Shown in pieces: positions 1 through 7,584 of a stretch of 20,942 nucleotides of DNA; the stretch's first letter is position 1, and every line of letters begins with the position of its first letter. The position numbers were made by a program, and so were the translations under genes. This DNA is from Rhodoferax sp. Lineage in GTDB: Bacteria > Pseudomonadota > Gammaproteobacteria > Burkholderiales > Burkholderiaceae_C. The notes below the pieces were generated by a model. The model saw only the letters and a list, made by a program, of their open reading frames with translations. It was not told the DNA's origin and did no database searches. Where the stretch lies: positions 1 through 20,942 of the forward strand of contig JAUXQA010000462.1 in the NCBI GenBank assembly GCA_030683195.1, given 5' to 3'.

Positions 1-1857
1 GTGACGCCTTTCTCCAATAACGCAACCATTTGCAGTTACCCCCGCTTTTGCAAGGCCAATGAGCTTCCGGGCGGTCACGATACCGCCAGTCTGGATCGCC
101 TGTTTGCCGAGAATCTGGCTGGACAGGCTGTTGAGATTCCCACGGGTGTGGGTTTTTGCATGTATATCCGGCGCCAGTGCCTGGACGAGGTTGGCTTGTT
201 TGATGTCGATAACTTCGGCAAGGGTTATGGTGAAGAGAACGATTTTTGCGTTCGCGCACAGGAGGCCGGCTGGACGCATTTGCATGCCCTGGACACTTTT
301 GTTCGGCATGCGGGGGGCATCAGTTTTGGCGACACCAAGAGCGCACGGGAAATTCAGGCCATGGAGACCTTGCGTCGTCTGCACCCACGTTACGAGGGCG
401 ATGTGCACGGGTTTGTGCAACGTGACCCGGCTGCTGCCGCACGGCAGATCATTGATTTGGCTCGCATCACCGGCAGCGGTCGCCCCGTTGTACTCGATGT
501 GATGCACGACCGTCAGGGCGGCACTTTGCGCCATGTGCAGGAGTTGGCCCAGAATTTGGGTGGCAAGGCCACGTTTTTGCGTTTGGCACCGGCTTCCGGC
601 GGGTTGGAGTTGCGCCTTGAGGGTCCGCATGAGGGCTTTTTACTGCATTTTGCCTTGCCACATGAACATGCCCGTTTGCTGGAAACCCTGCGGCAACTCC
701 AGGTGGGGCATATTCACTACCACCACTTGCTTGGTCACGCGCCCAACATTGCAGATCTGCCAGGGCAGCTCGGTGTGACGCATGACTTTACGGCACACGA
801 TTTTTATAGCTACTGCCCGCAAATATCCCTGACTGATCACACCGATCGCTATTGCACTGAGCAAGGCCTAGATCAATGTCGCCAATGTCTGCAACGCAAT
901 CCGGCACCCAGTGGTGAAAGCATTGAGAGCTGGCGTGCGCGCCACGGCCGATTGTTGAGTGAAGCGCGTTTTGTCATCGCGCCAAGCGCCGACACGGCTC
1001 AGCGCATGCAGCGATTTGCGCCGACCGCGCGTGTGCAGGTGGTGCCTCACGCGACGTTGGCGCTACATCCGGTGCAGCATCCCAAACCGAACCCGCGACA
1101 GTTGCACAGCAGCCAGCCATTGAAGGTGGTTGTACTTGGCGCGCTAAGCAAGATCAAAGGCGCGGATGTTCTGGAGGAGGTGGCCCTGCTCGCTGCACGT
1201 CTTGATGTGCCGATCGAATTTCATCTGCTTGGCTACGCCTACCGCAGCCTGCGCACCCAACCTAAAGCCCGATTGACGGTACATGGAGGTTACGAAGAAA
1301 AAGACCTACCGCTGCTGTTGGAGTGGCTTCAGCCTGACGTGGTGTGGTTTCCTGCCGTCTGGCCCGAGACTTACAGTTACACCCTCAGCGCCAGTCTGGA
1401 CAGTGGCCTGCCTATCATTGCACCTGACATTGGCGCGTTCTCCGAGCGCCTGCAGCAGCGGGATTGGACTTGGCTATGTGACTGGCAACAAAGCGCCAAT
1501 CAGTGGATTGAGTTTTTTGGTCGTGTTCGGCAGCAGAACTTTTGCACTGCCATCGGCCCAGGTCCGATCCCGGTACCAGTGTCAAGTGCCGGGCAAGAGG
1601 CTCACTTGGGCAGTGAGCCCATGGATTACGATGGCAGCTACCTTGATTCCTTGTCATTGCCAACGGCTCTTGGCACGGATTCGCTGACTGGGCTTCAGCA
1701 GCAATTGGCTCCGTATCAGCAAAACCAGAGTACGGCCCTCAAATCGGTCACGTTGCGCACGCTCACGCGGCTGAGGACCAGTCGCGCGCTTTCTCCATTG
1801 GCGCGGATGGTACCCACCCACCTGCAAAGACGGGTGAAGTCTTGGCTTGGGACGTAA
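1..1857 (+). CDS. Two-domain glycosyltransferase (GT2 C-terminal part plus GT4), 5' end cut off
   Basis: Probable cytoplasmic glycosyltransferase of a surface-polysaccharide pathway. The frame is open to the left edge, so the GTG at base 1 is probably not the true start. Residues about 46-125 look like the C-terminal half of a GT2 rhamnosyltransferase-like domain, with 'GYGEENDF' at 75-82 matching the usual acidic catalytic segment. From about residue 160 a second domain resembles GT4. It contains 'HDFYSYCP' (266-273), a cysteine cluster at 285, 293 and 296, the strand 'VVVLGALSKIKG' (376-387), and 'PETYSYTLSASLDSGLP' (455-471), which fits the GT4 donor-sugar-binding E-x7-E region, although the second Glu is less clear. 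The tail (about 530-618) is low in recognisable features. It overlaps the next gene by 16 bp, which suggests translational coupling. Donor and acceptor sugars cannot be read from the sequence. Confidence 0.85.
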   Translation: MTPFSNNATICSYPRFCKANELPGGHDTASLDRLFAENLAGQAVEIPTGVGFCMYIRRQCLDEVGLFDVDNFGKGYGEENDFCVRAQEAGWTHLHALDTFVRHAGGISFGDTKSAREIQAMETLRRLHPRYEGDVHGFVQRDPAAAARQIIDLARITGSGRPVVLDVMHDRQGGTLRHVQELAQNLGGKATFLRLAPASGGLELRLEGPHEGFLLHFALPHEHARLLETLRQLQVGHIHYHHLLGHAPNIADLPGQLGVTHDFTAHDFYSYCPQISLTDHTDRYCTEQGLDQCRQCLQRNPAPSGESIESWRARHGRLLSEARFVIAPSADTAQRMQRFAPTARVQVVPHATLALHPVQHPKPNPRQLHSSQPLKVVVLGALSKIKGADVLEEVALLAARLDVPIEFHLLGYAYRSLRTQPKARLTVHGGYEEKDLPLLLEWLQPDVVWFPAVWPETYSYTLSASLDSGLPIIAPDIGAFSERLQQRDWTWLCDWQQSANQWIEFFGRVRQQNFCTAIGPGPIPVPVSSAGQEAHLGSEPMDYDGSYLDSLSLPTALGTDSLTGLQQQLAPYQQNQSTALKSVTLRTLTRLRTSRALSPLARMVPTHLQRRVKSWLGT

Positions 1858-3683
1858 ATATCCGTAGAGCCGTATATGGGTTGATCAGCCTGTATTTGCT
1901 GGGTCTTCCCGGCAACTCGGCGTTGAGGCCTCTGGTTCAGGGGCCGGCCTTGCTTCTTGCGCCCATGATGGATCTCACGCCCTGCTTACTTGCTTCGCAA
2001 GCGGCTGCGTTCAGTTCGTCGTCCGGCTGGGTCAACAGGTGCCGTGGGCCCAAGGCCTCGGCGGCTCATCTGGTGGAGTCAACCCTGAGAAAATTGCAGC
2101 CGCACATTCCCGAAGACTCGGCATGGCAACTGGGCTACACCTTGCAAGTTCCGCTTTTGTCCCTGATGCAGCCGGTCGAAAATGATTGGCAGGTCAATCG
2201 CCAAGCCGTCGAGGCGGTGGTGCAAACGGTCGTGGATAGCCCGAGACCGTTGGTGCTTTACCTTTTCTCTACCCATTTCGGCGTCAATGCGCCTATTGAG
2301 CCTGTGCTGGCGAAAAATCCGGACAACATGGCCCACACGCCAAGCGGTCCTTTGCCGACCGATCTCTACTACGGTGCGCCAATCTATCCATGGAGTCTTG
2401 CCCGCACCGACAATCCCGTCACCCACTATCGAACTCGGGTCATTGAGGCCTTGCTGGAAGGGGTCTGCGCCTTGCCAACCGGTGTTCGCCGCCGCATCAA
2501 GGGCGTCACTCTGCTGGGTGAAGTTCATCACCTTTTCCCCAATTTTGAGTCTGGGATGGGGTTCGGTGGGCATTACTCGGTGAGCGACTACAGTCCTGAG
2601 TCAGTCGCCGGGTTTCGCAACTATTTGCGCAATCGCTTTGCCCGTATTGAGCTTCTCAATGAGAAGATGGGTAGTGATTACCCCTCGTTCGAGGCTGTCT
2701 CGCCACCGGCCAAAGATATTCGCCGCGAGACTTTGGCTCGTTACGAGGAGCACATGGACGCCTATGCCGCCGGTCAGTTACCTATCACTGGTTGGGTGCA
2801 TGCGCCCAGCTTGCATGGCAGCGGCCAAGCGGTCAGGATCTATCTGAATGGCAAGCCACTGGCTGACGCACCTGTTCACCTCAGTCGCCAGGATGTGCGT
2901 ACCGCACGACCGGAATTCAACACGGCGGATGTGGGTTGGCGTTTCGATCTGGACTACAGACTTCTCCCTGCTGGGGTCCATCGCATTGATCTGGCGCTCT
3001 CGCAACCGGAGCAGGACCTGATGCACTTGGGCACCCGCTTCATTTCGATCATGGACAAGCGACAAAGTACACCGGTGGCATTGCCCTTTGTCGCGTTGCC
3101 GGTGATGCAGCCCTTGCCAGCCCATTTTTCCAGCTATACCGATGAGCCCCGCGATCAAAGCGCCTATTACTTCAATCCGATGGCGCGTGAATGGCAAAAG
3201 TTCAGAGAGTCGCAAGTTGTCCACTATCTTCAGTATTTCAACAATCTGATTGCCCAGTCGTGCCTGTCTGATACACCTCGATATACCCATCAAATCGTGC
3301 CCCAGTTCAACCCGGGTTGGGACAGGGGGAAATTCGCGGTCGGCGCCTCACTTCAGCCCATGAAGAATCTGCGCACTGGCGTGAGTCTTTACGGCGAAAC
3401 CAGCTATGGACGCTCTTTTGCCGATTGGTTCAGAAAGTACCCTCGTCGAGACTATGGCGTCACTGAACTTCATCCCTTGCAAGCCCTCGATACTGTGCAA
3501 CTCCGGAGCTTGCTCAATCAGCACCGCGACAATGGTGCCGGGTTTATGTCGTTCTTCCTGGAAACCAGGTGGGGCGAGGAGCGTGTCTCCACGATGCCCA
3601 ACCTGTTCTCACTCGACCCGGACAATACCCAACATGGCTCGGATGTGCTCTTTGAGAGTATGAGGTCGTTGCTGGCCGAGTAA
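1842..3683 (+). CDS. Exported glycosidase-like protein, paralog 1 of 3
   Basis: First of three tandem homologs. No in-frame ATG exists before the conserved region. I chose the TTG at 1842 because GGTGA lies 4 nt before it and it supplies an N-terminus 'IRR' plus a hydrophobic stretch (residues 10-22), a plausible signal or anchor. This start overlaps the glycosyltransferase gene. Landmarks are a Cys pair at 48 and 67, 'GEVHH' at 226-230 (candidate catalytic Glu227), and a GH42-like segment 'SDYSPESVAGFRNYL' (248-262) followed by 'SPPAKDIR'. A beta-sandwich insert spans about 315-395 ('GW', 'LNGK', 'RQDV', 'VGWRFDLD'). The rest of the barrel carries 'YTHQI' (481-485) and 'YGVTELHP' (538-545, Glu542). 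It is the most divergent copy. It lacks the 'LEPGG' and 'SPY' motifs of the other two and has Val for Leu in GELHH. The family assignment is inference, and the substrate is unknown. Confidence 0.75.
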   Translation: MAWDVNIRRAVYGLISLYLLGLPGNSALRPLVQGPALLLAPMMDLTPCLLASQAAAFSSSSGWVNRCRGPKASAAHLVESTLRKLQPHIPEDSAWQLGYTLQVPLLSLMQPVENDWQVNRQAVEAVVQTVVDSPRPLVLYLFSTHFGVNAPIEPVLAKNPDNMAHTPSGPLPTDLYYGAPIYPWSLARTDNPVTHYRTRVIEALLEGVCALPTGVRRRIKGVTLLGEVHHLFPNFESGMGFGGHYSVSDYSPESVAGFRNYLRNRFARIELLNEKMGSDYPSFEAVSPPAKDIRRETLARYEEHMDAYAAGQLPITGWVHAPSLHGSGQAVRIYLNGKPLADAPVHLSRQDVRTARPEFNTADVGWRFDLDYRLLPAGVHRIDLALSQPEQDLMHLGTRFISIMDKRQSTPVALPFVALPVMQPLPAHFSSYTDEPRDQSAYYFNPMAREWQKFRESQVVHYLQYFNNLIAQSCLSDTPRYTHQIVPQFNPGWDRGKFAVGASLQPMKNLRTGVSLYGETSYGRSFADWFRKYPRRDYGVTELHPLQALDTVQLRSLLNQHRDNGAGFMSFFLETRWGEERVSTMPNLFSLDPDNTQHGSDVLFESMRSLLAE

Positions 3684-3752
3684 TGATTCGATGAGTTCGA
3701 ATTTCCCAAATGCGGGTGCACCTCGCCCATGACCAGATACGTTAGAGAACCC

Positions 3753-5615
3753 ATGTCATCTTTTTTTCGAATTGCCAAAATTTTTGCAATCCTGTTTTCG
3801 GTGGCTCATGCCATCTTGTTTTCAATCAGCGCTGTGGCGCAGAGCCATGAGCGACTTCCAGAGCGCAAGACGTTTTATCTCATGCCGATGGTGGAAGGGA
3901 TGTATGCCTGCGAGGAAGGGCTGTCAAACCGGCGTTTGAAAGGCATTGACGAAGCACGAAAGTATTGCACCCAAAATAAACTCGACGGAGCCGCCGGCAT
4001 CACTCGCTTGCTTGATGAGCTGGAGCCCGGGGGGCCCAAGGGACAGGTGCAGGTGGGTTTTCAGGCAACCCTCCAGTTGCTGTCTCTTTACCGGCGTAAT
4101 GGCAAGGAGTGGGCAATTGATGAAAAAAAACTGGACGCCTATTTGCAGGTGATAACGCGTGTTGAGCGGCCTGTCGTGGTGTATTTGGCGGCCGATCATT
4201 TTGATACTCAGGGCCCTTTGGTGGACGAGCTGATCAAGGACAAACGCAACTTGATGCTGCTGGCCAATGGAAAGCCGCCAGTGTCGAGTTATTTTGGCTA
4301 TCGCATCGTGCCCTATACCTTGCAAGCCGACGAGAGTATCAAGGTCAATCACTATCGTTTTGCAGCACTGCGCCATGTGGCAAAGAGGATTAATGCGCTG
4401 CCCCAGGCTGTGCGGGACCGCATTATTGCGATCACTTTGCTAGGGGAGTTGCATCATATGTTTCCCGATTTTGAGGGGGGAACCGGCAAGTATGAAAAAA
4501 TTCAGGTGACTGACTACAGCCCGGCCTCAGTAGCGGGTTTTCGCCGGTGGCTTGCGCAGCGTCATGGCAGCCTGAAGCAGTTCAATGCGCAGGGCGGCTT
4601 TTCATATGTGAGTTTTGATCAAGTGCCGGCGCCTGCCAAAGATATTCGGGTCGAGCGACTCGGGTCTTTTGGTGAGCACTATGGTGCGTTCGCAGATGGA
4701 AGGCTTCCTATTGCGGGCTGGCTGTCGGACCCGCAGGGCCACATTTCGCAACTGGATCTTTACGTTGACGGGCGGTTGGTGGGGCCGTTTGAGCGTGGCT
4801 TCAACCGGCTTGATGTGTACCGTGCTGTCAAGGATGTGAGCAATCCCAATGTGGGATTTCGCCATGACTTTGACTTCAGTGAACTGCCAGTGGGGCGTCA
4901 TCTGGCTCAAGTGGTCGCCCAAGCGAAAGGGGGGCCTTATTTGGTGTCCGAGGTACCGTTTGTGAAAGTGGCGCGAGACCAAAGCCCCATCAAATCTGTG
5001 AAAGTCGCCGGTTTGCCAGGACTCAACCCTCTTCAGGGGCTAAATGGCGTGAAGGCCTCGCTGGATTTGCCACGTTCAATGCAGGATGTTTATTTCAATC
5101 CGCTGGCACGGGACTGGAATTTGTACCGCGAATGGCAGGTGAGGCAGTTTATGAACCGCTTTCATGAGGTGGCTCTTGAGGCAGGGCTTCCTGCGGGCAA
5201 ACTCTATTCACATCAGATCATGCCCCGCGTGAATTCCAGCTGGAATCCCCAGTTGTTTTCAGTTCAGCAAACACTGCAGGCAGATACGCCCTGGAAAATG
5301 GGTTTGAATATGTATGGCGGCGCGACCGACAGTGACTGGGTCCGTGGATTCTTGGCAAAGCACAAGATCACCGATTACGGTGTGCCCGAGTTCAATCCGC
5401 AGCAGTGGAAGCGCCCGGGTGTGCATCTGAACGCCATGAAGTCGCACTATTTGGGCGGCGCGCGTTTCATCAGTCCCTATTACTTTTCAGTTATCCCAGA
5501 CCGCTACAAGGTGCAGGAAAAGCACGGTGTGAATGCCATGGAGTTGCGGGCTGACAATAAGACAGACGGATCGGCCCTGTTTTTTCAAGCCATCCGCGAA
5601 TTTGCAGCTTATTGA
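3753..5615 (+). CDS. Exported glycosidase-like protein, paralog 2 of 3
   Basis: A 620-residue homolog of its two neighbours. The ATG at 3753 is preferred over 3729 because AGAGAA sits just before it and it gives a clean signal peptide (K9, hydrophobic 10-28, cleavage near AVAQ-S at 30/31). No such purine stretch precedes 3729. Landmarks are Cys52 and Cys72, probably a disulfide as in the other copies, 'LEPGG' (90-94), 'GELHH' (231-235, Glu232), 'TDYSPASVAGFRRWL' (253-267), 'PAPAKDIR', an inserted beta-sandwich (about 320-395: 'GWL', 'LYVDGR', 'RLDVYRA', 'VGFRHDFDFS'), 'YSHQI' (485-489) and 'YGVPEFNP' (542-549, Glu546). The two glutamates lie 314 residues apart, nearly the same as in the other copies. 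The pattern suggests a periplasmic or secreted clan GH-A-like glycosidase close to GH42, with Gly instead of the usual Asn before the acid/base Glu. Either an enzyme or a glycan-binding derivative is possible. Confidence 0.78.
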   Translation: MSSFFRIAKIFAILFSVAHAILFSISAVAQSHERLPERKTFYLMPMVEGMYACEEGLSNRRLKGIDEARKYCTQNKLDGAAGITRLLDELEPGGPKGQVQVGFQATLQLLSLYRRNGKEWAIDEKKLDAYLQVITRVERPVVVYLAADHFDTQGPLVDELIKDKRNLMLLANGKPPVSSYFGYRIVPYTLQADESIKVNHYRFAALRHVAKRINALPQAVRDRIIAITLLGELHHMFPDFEGGTGKYEKIQVTDYSPASVAGFRRWLAQRHGSLKQFNAQGGFSYVSFDQVPAPAKDIRVERLGSFGEHYGAFADGRLPIAGWLSDPQGHISQLDLYVDGRLVGPFERGFNRLDVYRAVKDVSNPNVGFRHDFDFSELPVGRHLAQVVAQAKGGPYLVSEVPFVKVARDQSPIKSVKVAGLPGLNPLQGLNGVKASLDLPRSMQDVYFNPLARDWNLYREWQVRQFMNRFHEVALEAGLPAGKLYSHQIMPRVNSSWNPQLFSVQQTLQADTPWKMGLNMYGGATDSDWVRGFLAKHKITDYGVPEFNPQQWKRPGVHLNAMKSHYLGGARFISPYYFSVIPDRYKVQEKHGVNAMELRADNKTDGSALFFQAIREFAAY

Positions 5616-5684
5616 ACTTTCGCTTACAGGCCAGTCAAGATATTGCCCAGCTTCAGGCTGCTCCGTTACACCATATCAAATTCC

Positions 5685-7472
5685 ATGTCCGGATTCAAAT
5701 TGCAATTCAAAAAGTACCTGCTTGTTGCCGGCTTGGTGCTGGCATCGGCCCTTGTCCGTGCTTTGCCAGCTGCACCTGTTGCTCCATTCGTTATTGCACC
5801 CATGTTCGAGGGGGTCGGTTATTGCGCAGCAGGGGCGGGTAGCCCCAACCTCACGGCGGCTTATGCGGCGTGTGTCCGTGCAAAAAATCCCAGCGGGCCG
5901 TTGTTGCAGGCCGCACTGGATCGACTCGAACCCGGTGGCGCGACAGGCAAGGTGCAGGTGGGCTATACAGTGGGCGTCAACCTGTTGGGATATTCGCCCA
6001 GTGAGTTGTCGGCTCATTTGAATCAATTGAGGGAGTTGATTGAGACGACTCGCCGCCCCATGGTGCTTCACCTGATGGGAAACCAGTTTGCCTCTCCGTC
6101 ATCACAAAGGACGCTCGCTCCCAGTTCGTATGCTGCTTTTTCCGATCAGTCGATTCCCAAGGAGCAGTATTTTGTGACCAGCATCCAGGCCTGGACTCTG
6201 GCGACTGACCCTGGGCTTGAAGTCAATCGTCTGCGTTTTGGCGCTTTGCAGCAGGTGGGGCGATGGTATGCCGCGTTACCCCTGCGCGTTAAAGACCGGG
6301 TGGTCGGCATCACCCTGGCGGGTGAGTTGCATCATTTTTTTCCAGACTTCGCCAATGGCATGGGGCGTTATGAAGATATCAAGGTCACTGACTACAGCCC
6401 CGGTTCGGTGCTCGCGTTTCAGGCTTGGTTGCGCAGCCGTTTCGCCAGCTTGGGGGCGTTCAACCAACAGATGGGAACTGTATTTTCCAGATTTGATGTC
6501 ATATCCCCACCGGCACGCAACATACGTGGCGGCAAGCTGGACGCGTTCAGCCAGCACTTTGACGCCTATGCTCATGGCCTTTTGCCAATTGAAGGCTGGT
6601 TGACCGAACTACCCCCCAATCACAAAATTCACATTTACCTGAATGGCAAAGTCGTGGGTGAAGCCGAATACGGCCTGAGCCGCCAAGACGTTTATGAAGC
6701 GTTGGCCGAAGTCACTGACGCGCGGGTCGGATTTCGGTATTGGCTGGACTTTTCGCGTTTGCCCCGGGGTATTCATACGATTCAGGTTGTCGTGAGCGGA
6801 GGTGCGCAACGCTGGCAAATCGCGCAACGCAAAATTGTTCTTATGGGGTCCAGCCAGGACAAACCATCATCGTTTGCCGGCGAGATTGCCTTGACCACAG
6901 AACCCCCCAAGGTGCGGTTTTGGCTGGATCAGCCGCGTAACATGCAAGACTATTACTTCAACCCGCTGGCCAAAGCATGGAGTGAATTTCGCAGCGACCA
7001 GGTCACCATGGCTTACCGCGAGTGGTTCGAGCGTGCAGTAGCCGGCGGCTTGCCCTGGGACAAGCTGTATTCGCACCAGATCGCTGTCGCTGCAGTCGGC
7101 AGTTGGAATCCGCTGCTGACGGCTTCCGATGCGAGTCTGTCCGGTGTCCAGCCTTATAAAAAAGGCATTAATCTCTATGGTGGTGCGCTTGACGTGGCGT
7201 TGCTGCGTCGCCACTATGTCCGCCCGAACGAGGCTTTTGCCGTGCCCGAATTCCACACCCAGGCCTGGAAGAACCCGAAAGCCCCCGGGCGCGTTTTGCA
7301 AGAGTTCAAAGCAGCCGGAGCTACCTTTGTGTCGCCTTATTTCATGAGTATCGTGCCAGCCAAGTTTCGCGGTGAAGTCAATCCACACGACAGGTTCCGA
7401 ATTGCTCCAGAAAACCCCAGTTATGGTTCCAATCACTTTTATGAAGCCATAGTCGAGGCAGCCCGTGAGTGA
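5685..7472 (+). CDS. Exported glycosidase-like protein, paralog 3 of 3
   Basis: A 595-residue homolog of the two preceding genes. The frame is open from a TTG at 5643, but the ATG at 5685 gives a textbook signal peptide (K5, K9, K10, hydrophobic 11-24, cleavage near ALPA-A at 29/30). Its Shine-Dalgarno sequence is weak. Landmarks are Cys47 and Cys63, 'LEPGG' (81-85), 'GELHH' (213-217, Glu214), 'TDYSPGSVLAFQAWL' (235-249), 'ISPPARNIR', a beta-sandwich insert (about 302-372: 'GWL', 'IYLNGK', 'RQDVYEA', 'VGFRYWLDFS'), 'YSHQI' (462-466), 'AVPEFH' (519-524, Glu522) and 'VSPYF' (549-553). The candidate catalytic glutamates are 308 residues apart. Copies 2 and 3 look closer to each other than to copy 1. 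Function is inferred as for paralog 2, and the target may be the polysaccharide made by this locus. Confidence 0.78.
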   Translation: MSGFKLQFKKYLLVAGLVLASALVRALPAAPVAPFVIAPMFEGVGYCAAGAGSPNLTAAYAACVRAKNPSGPLLQAALDRLEPGGATGKVQVGYTVGVNLLGYSPSELSAHLNQLRELIETTRRPMVLHLMGNQFASPSSQRTLAPSSYAAFSDQSIPKEQYFVTSIQAWTLATDPGLEVNRLRFGALQQVGRWYAALPLRVKDRVVGITLAGELHHFFPDFANGMGRYEDIKVTDYSPGSVLAFQAWLRSRFASLGAFNQQMGTVFSRFDVISPPARNIRGGKLDAFSQHFDAYAHGLLPIEGWLTELPPNHKIHIYLNGKVVGEAEYGLSRQDVYEALAEVTDARVGFRYWLDFSRLPRGIHTIQVVVSGGAQRWQIAQRKIVLMGSSQDKPSSFAGEIALTTEPPKVRFWLDQPRNMQDYYFNPLAKAWSEFRSDQVTMAYREWFERAVAGGLPWDKLYSHQIAVAAVGSWNPLLTASDASLSGVQPYKKGINLYGGALDVALLRRHYVRPNEAFAVPEFHTQAWKNPKAPGRVLQEFKAAGATFVSPYFMSIVPAKFRGEVNPHDRFRIAPENPSYGSNHFYEAIVEAARE

Positions 7473-7483
7473 CAGCGGTCACT
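7468..7483 (+). other. Small hairpin spanning the stop codon of paralog 3
   Basis: AGTGAC, loop AGCG, GTCACT form a perfect 6-bp stem that includes the TGA stop at 7470-7472. It is followed by ATTTGTTT, which is only weakly T-rich, so at best it is an attenuating terminator or an mRNA 3'-end protector. The remaining bases up to 7584 hold no convincing promoter. Confidence 0.3.
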
Positions 7484-7584
7484 ATTTGTTTCAGATTTGT
7501 CACGGGTCCGCTATCAAAATTGGCAAAATGGATTGAGCCTAAAATCCTCATAAGCCAGTAACCAACACGACCATCACGCACGGA

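Noticed and set aside
2079..2573. Open frame of 164 codons antisense to paralog 1
   Set aside because: It overlaps a conserved region shared by three paralogs and shows no recognisable domain or ribosome binding site.
3684..5684. The spacers before paralogs 2 and 3 are both 69 bp with the chosen starts
   Set aside because: The two spacer sequences do not resemble each other, so the equal length is most likely coincidence and depends on the start choices.
7497..7550. TTGTCA and TAAAAT as a promoter for the methyltransferase gene
   Set aside because: The spacing between any -35-like and -10-like pair here is wrong, so nothing supports a separate promoter.
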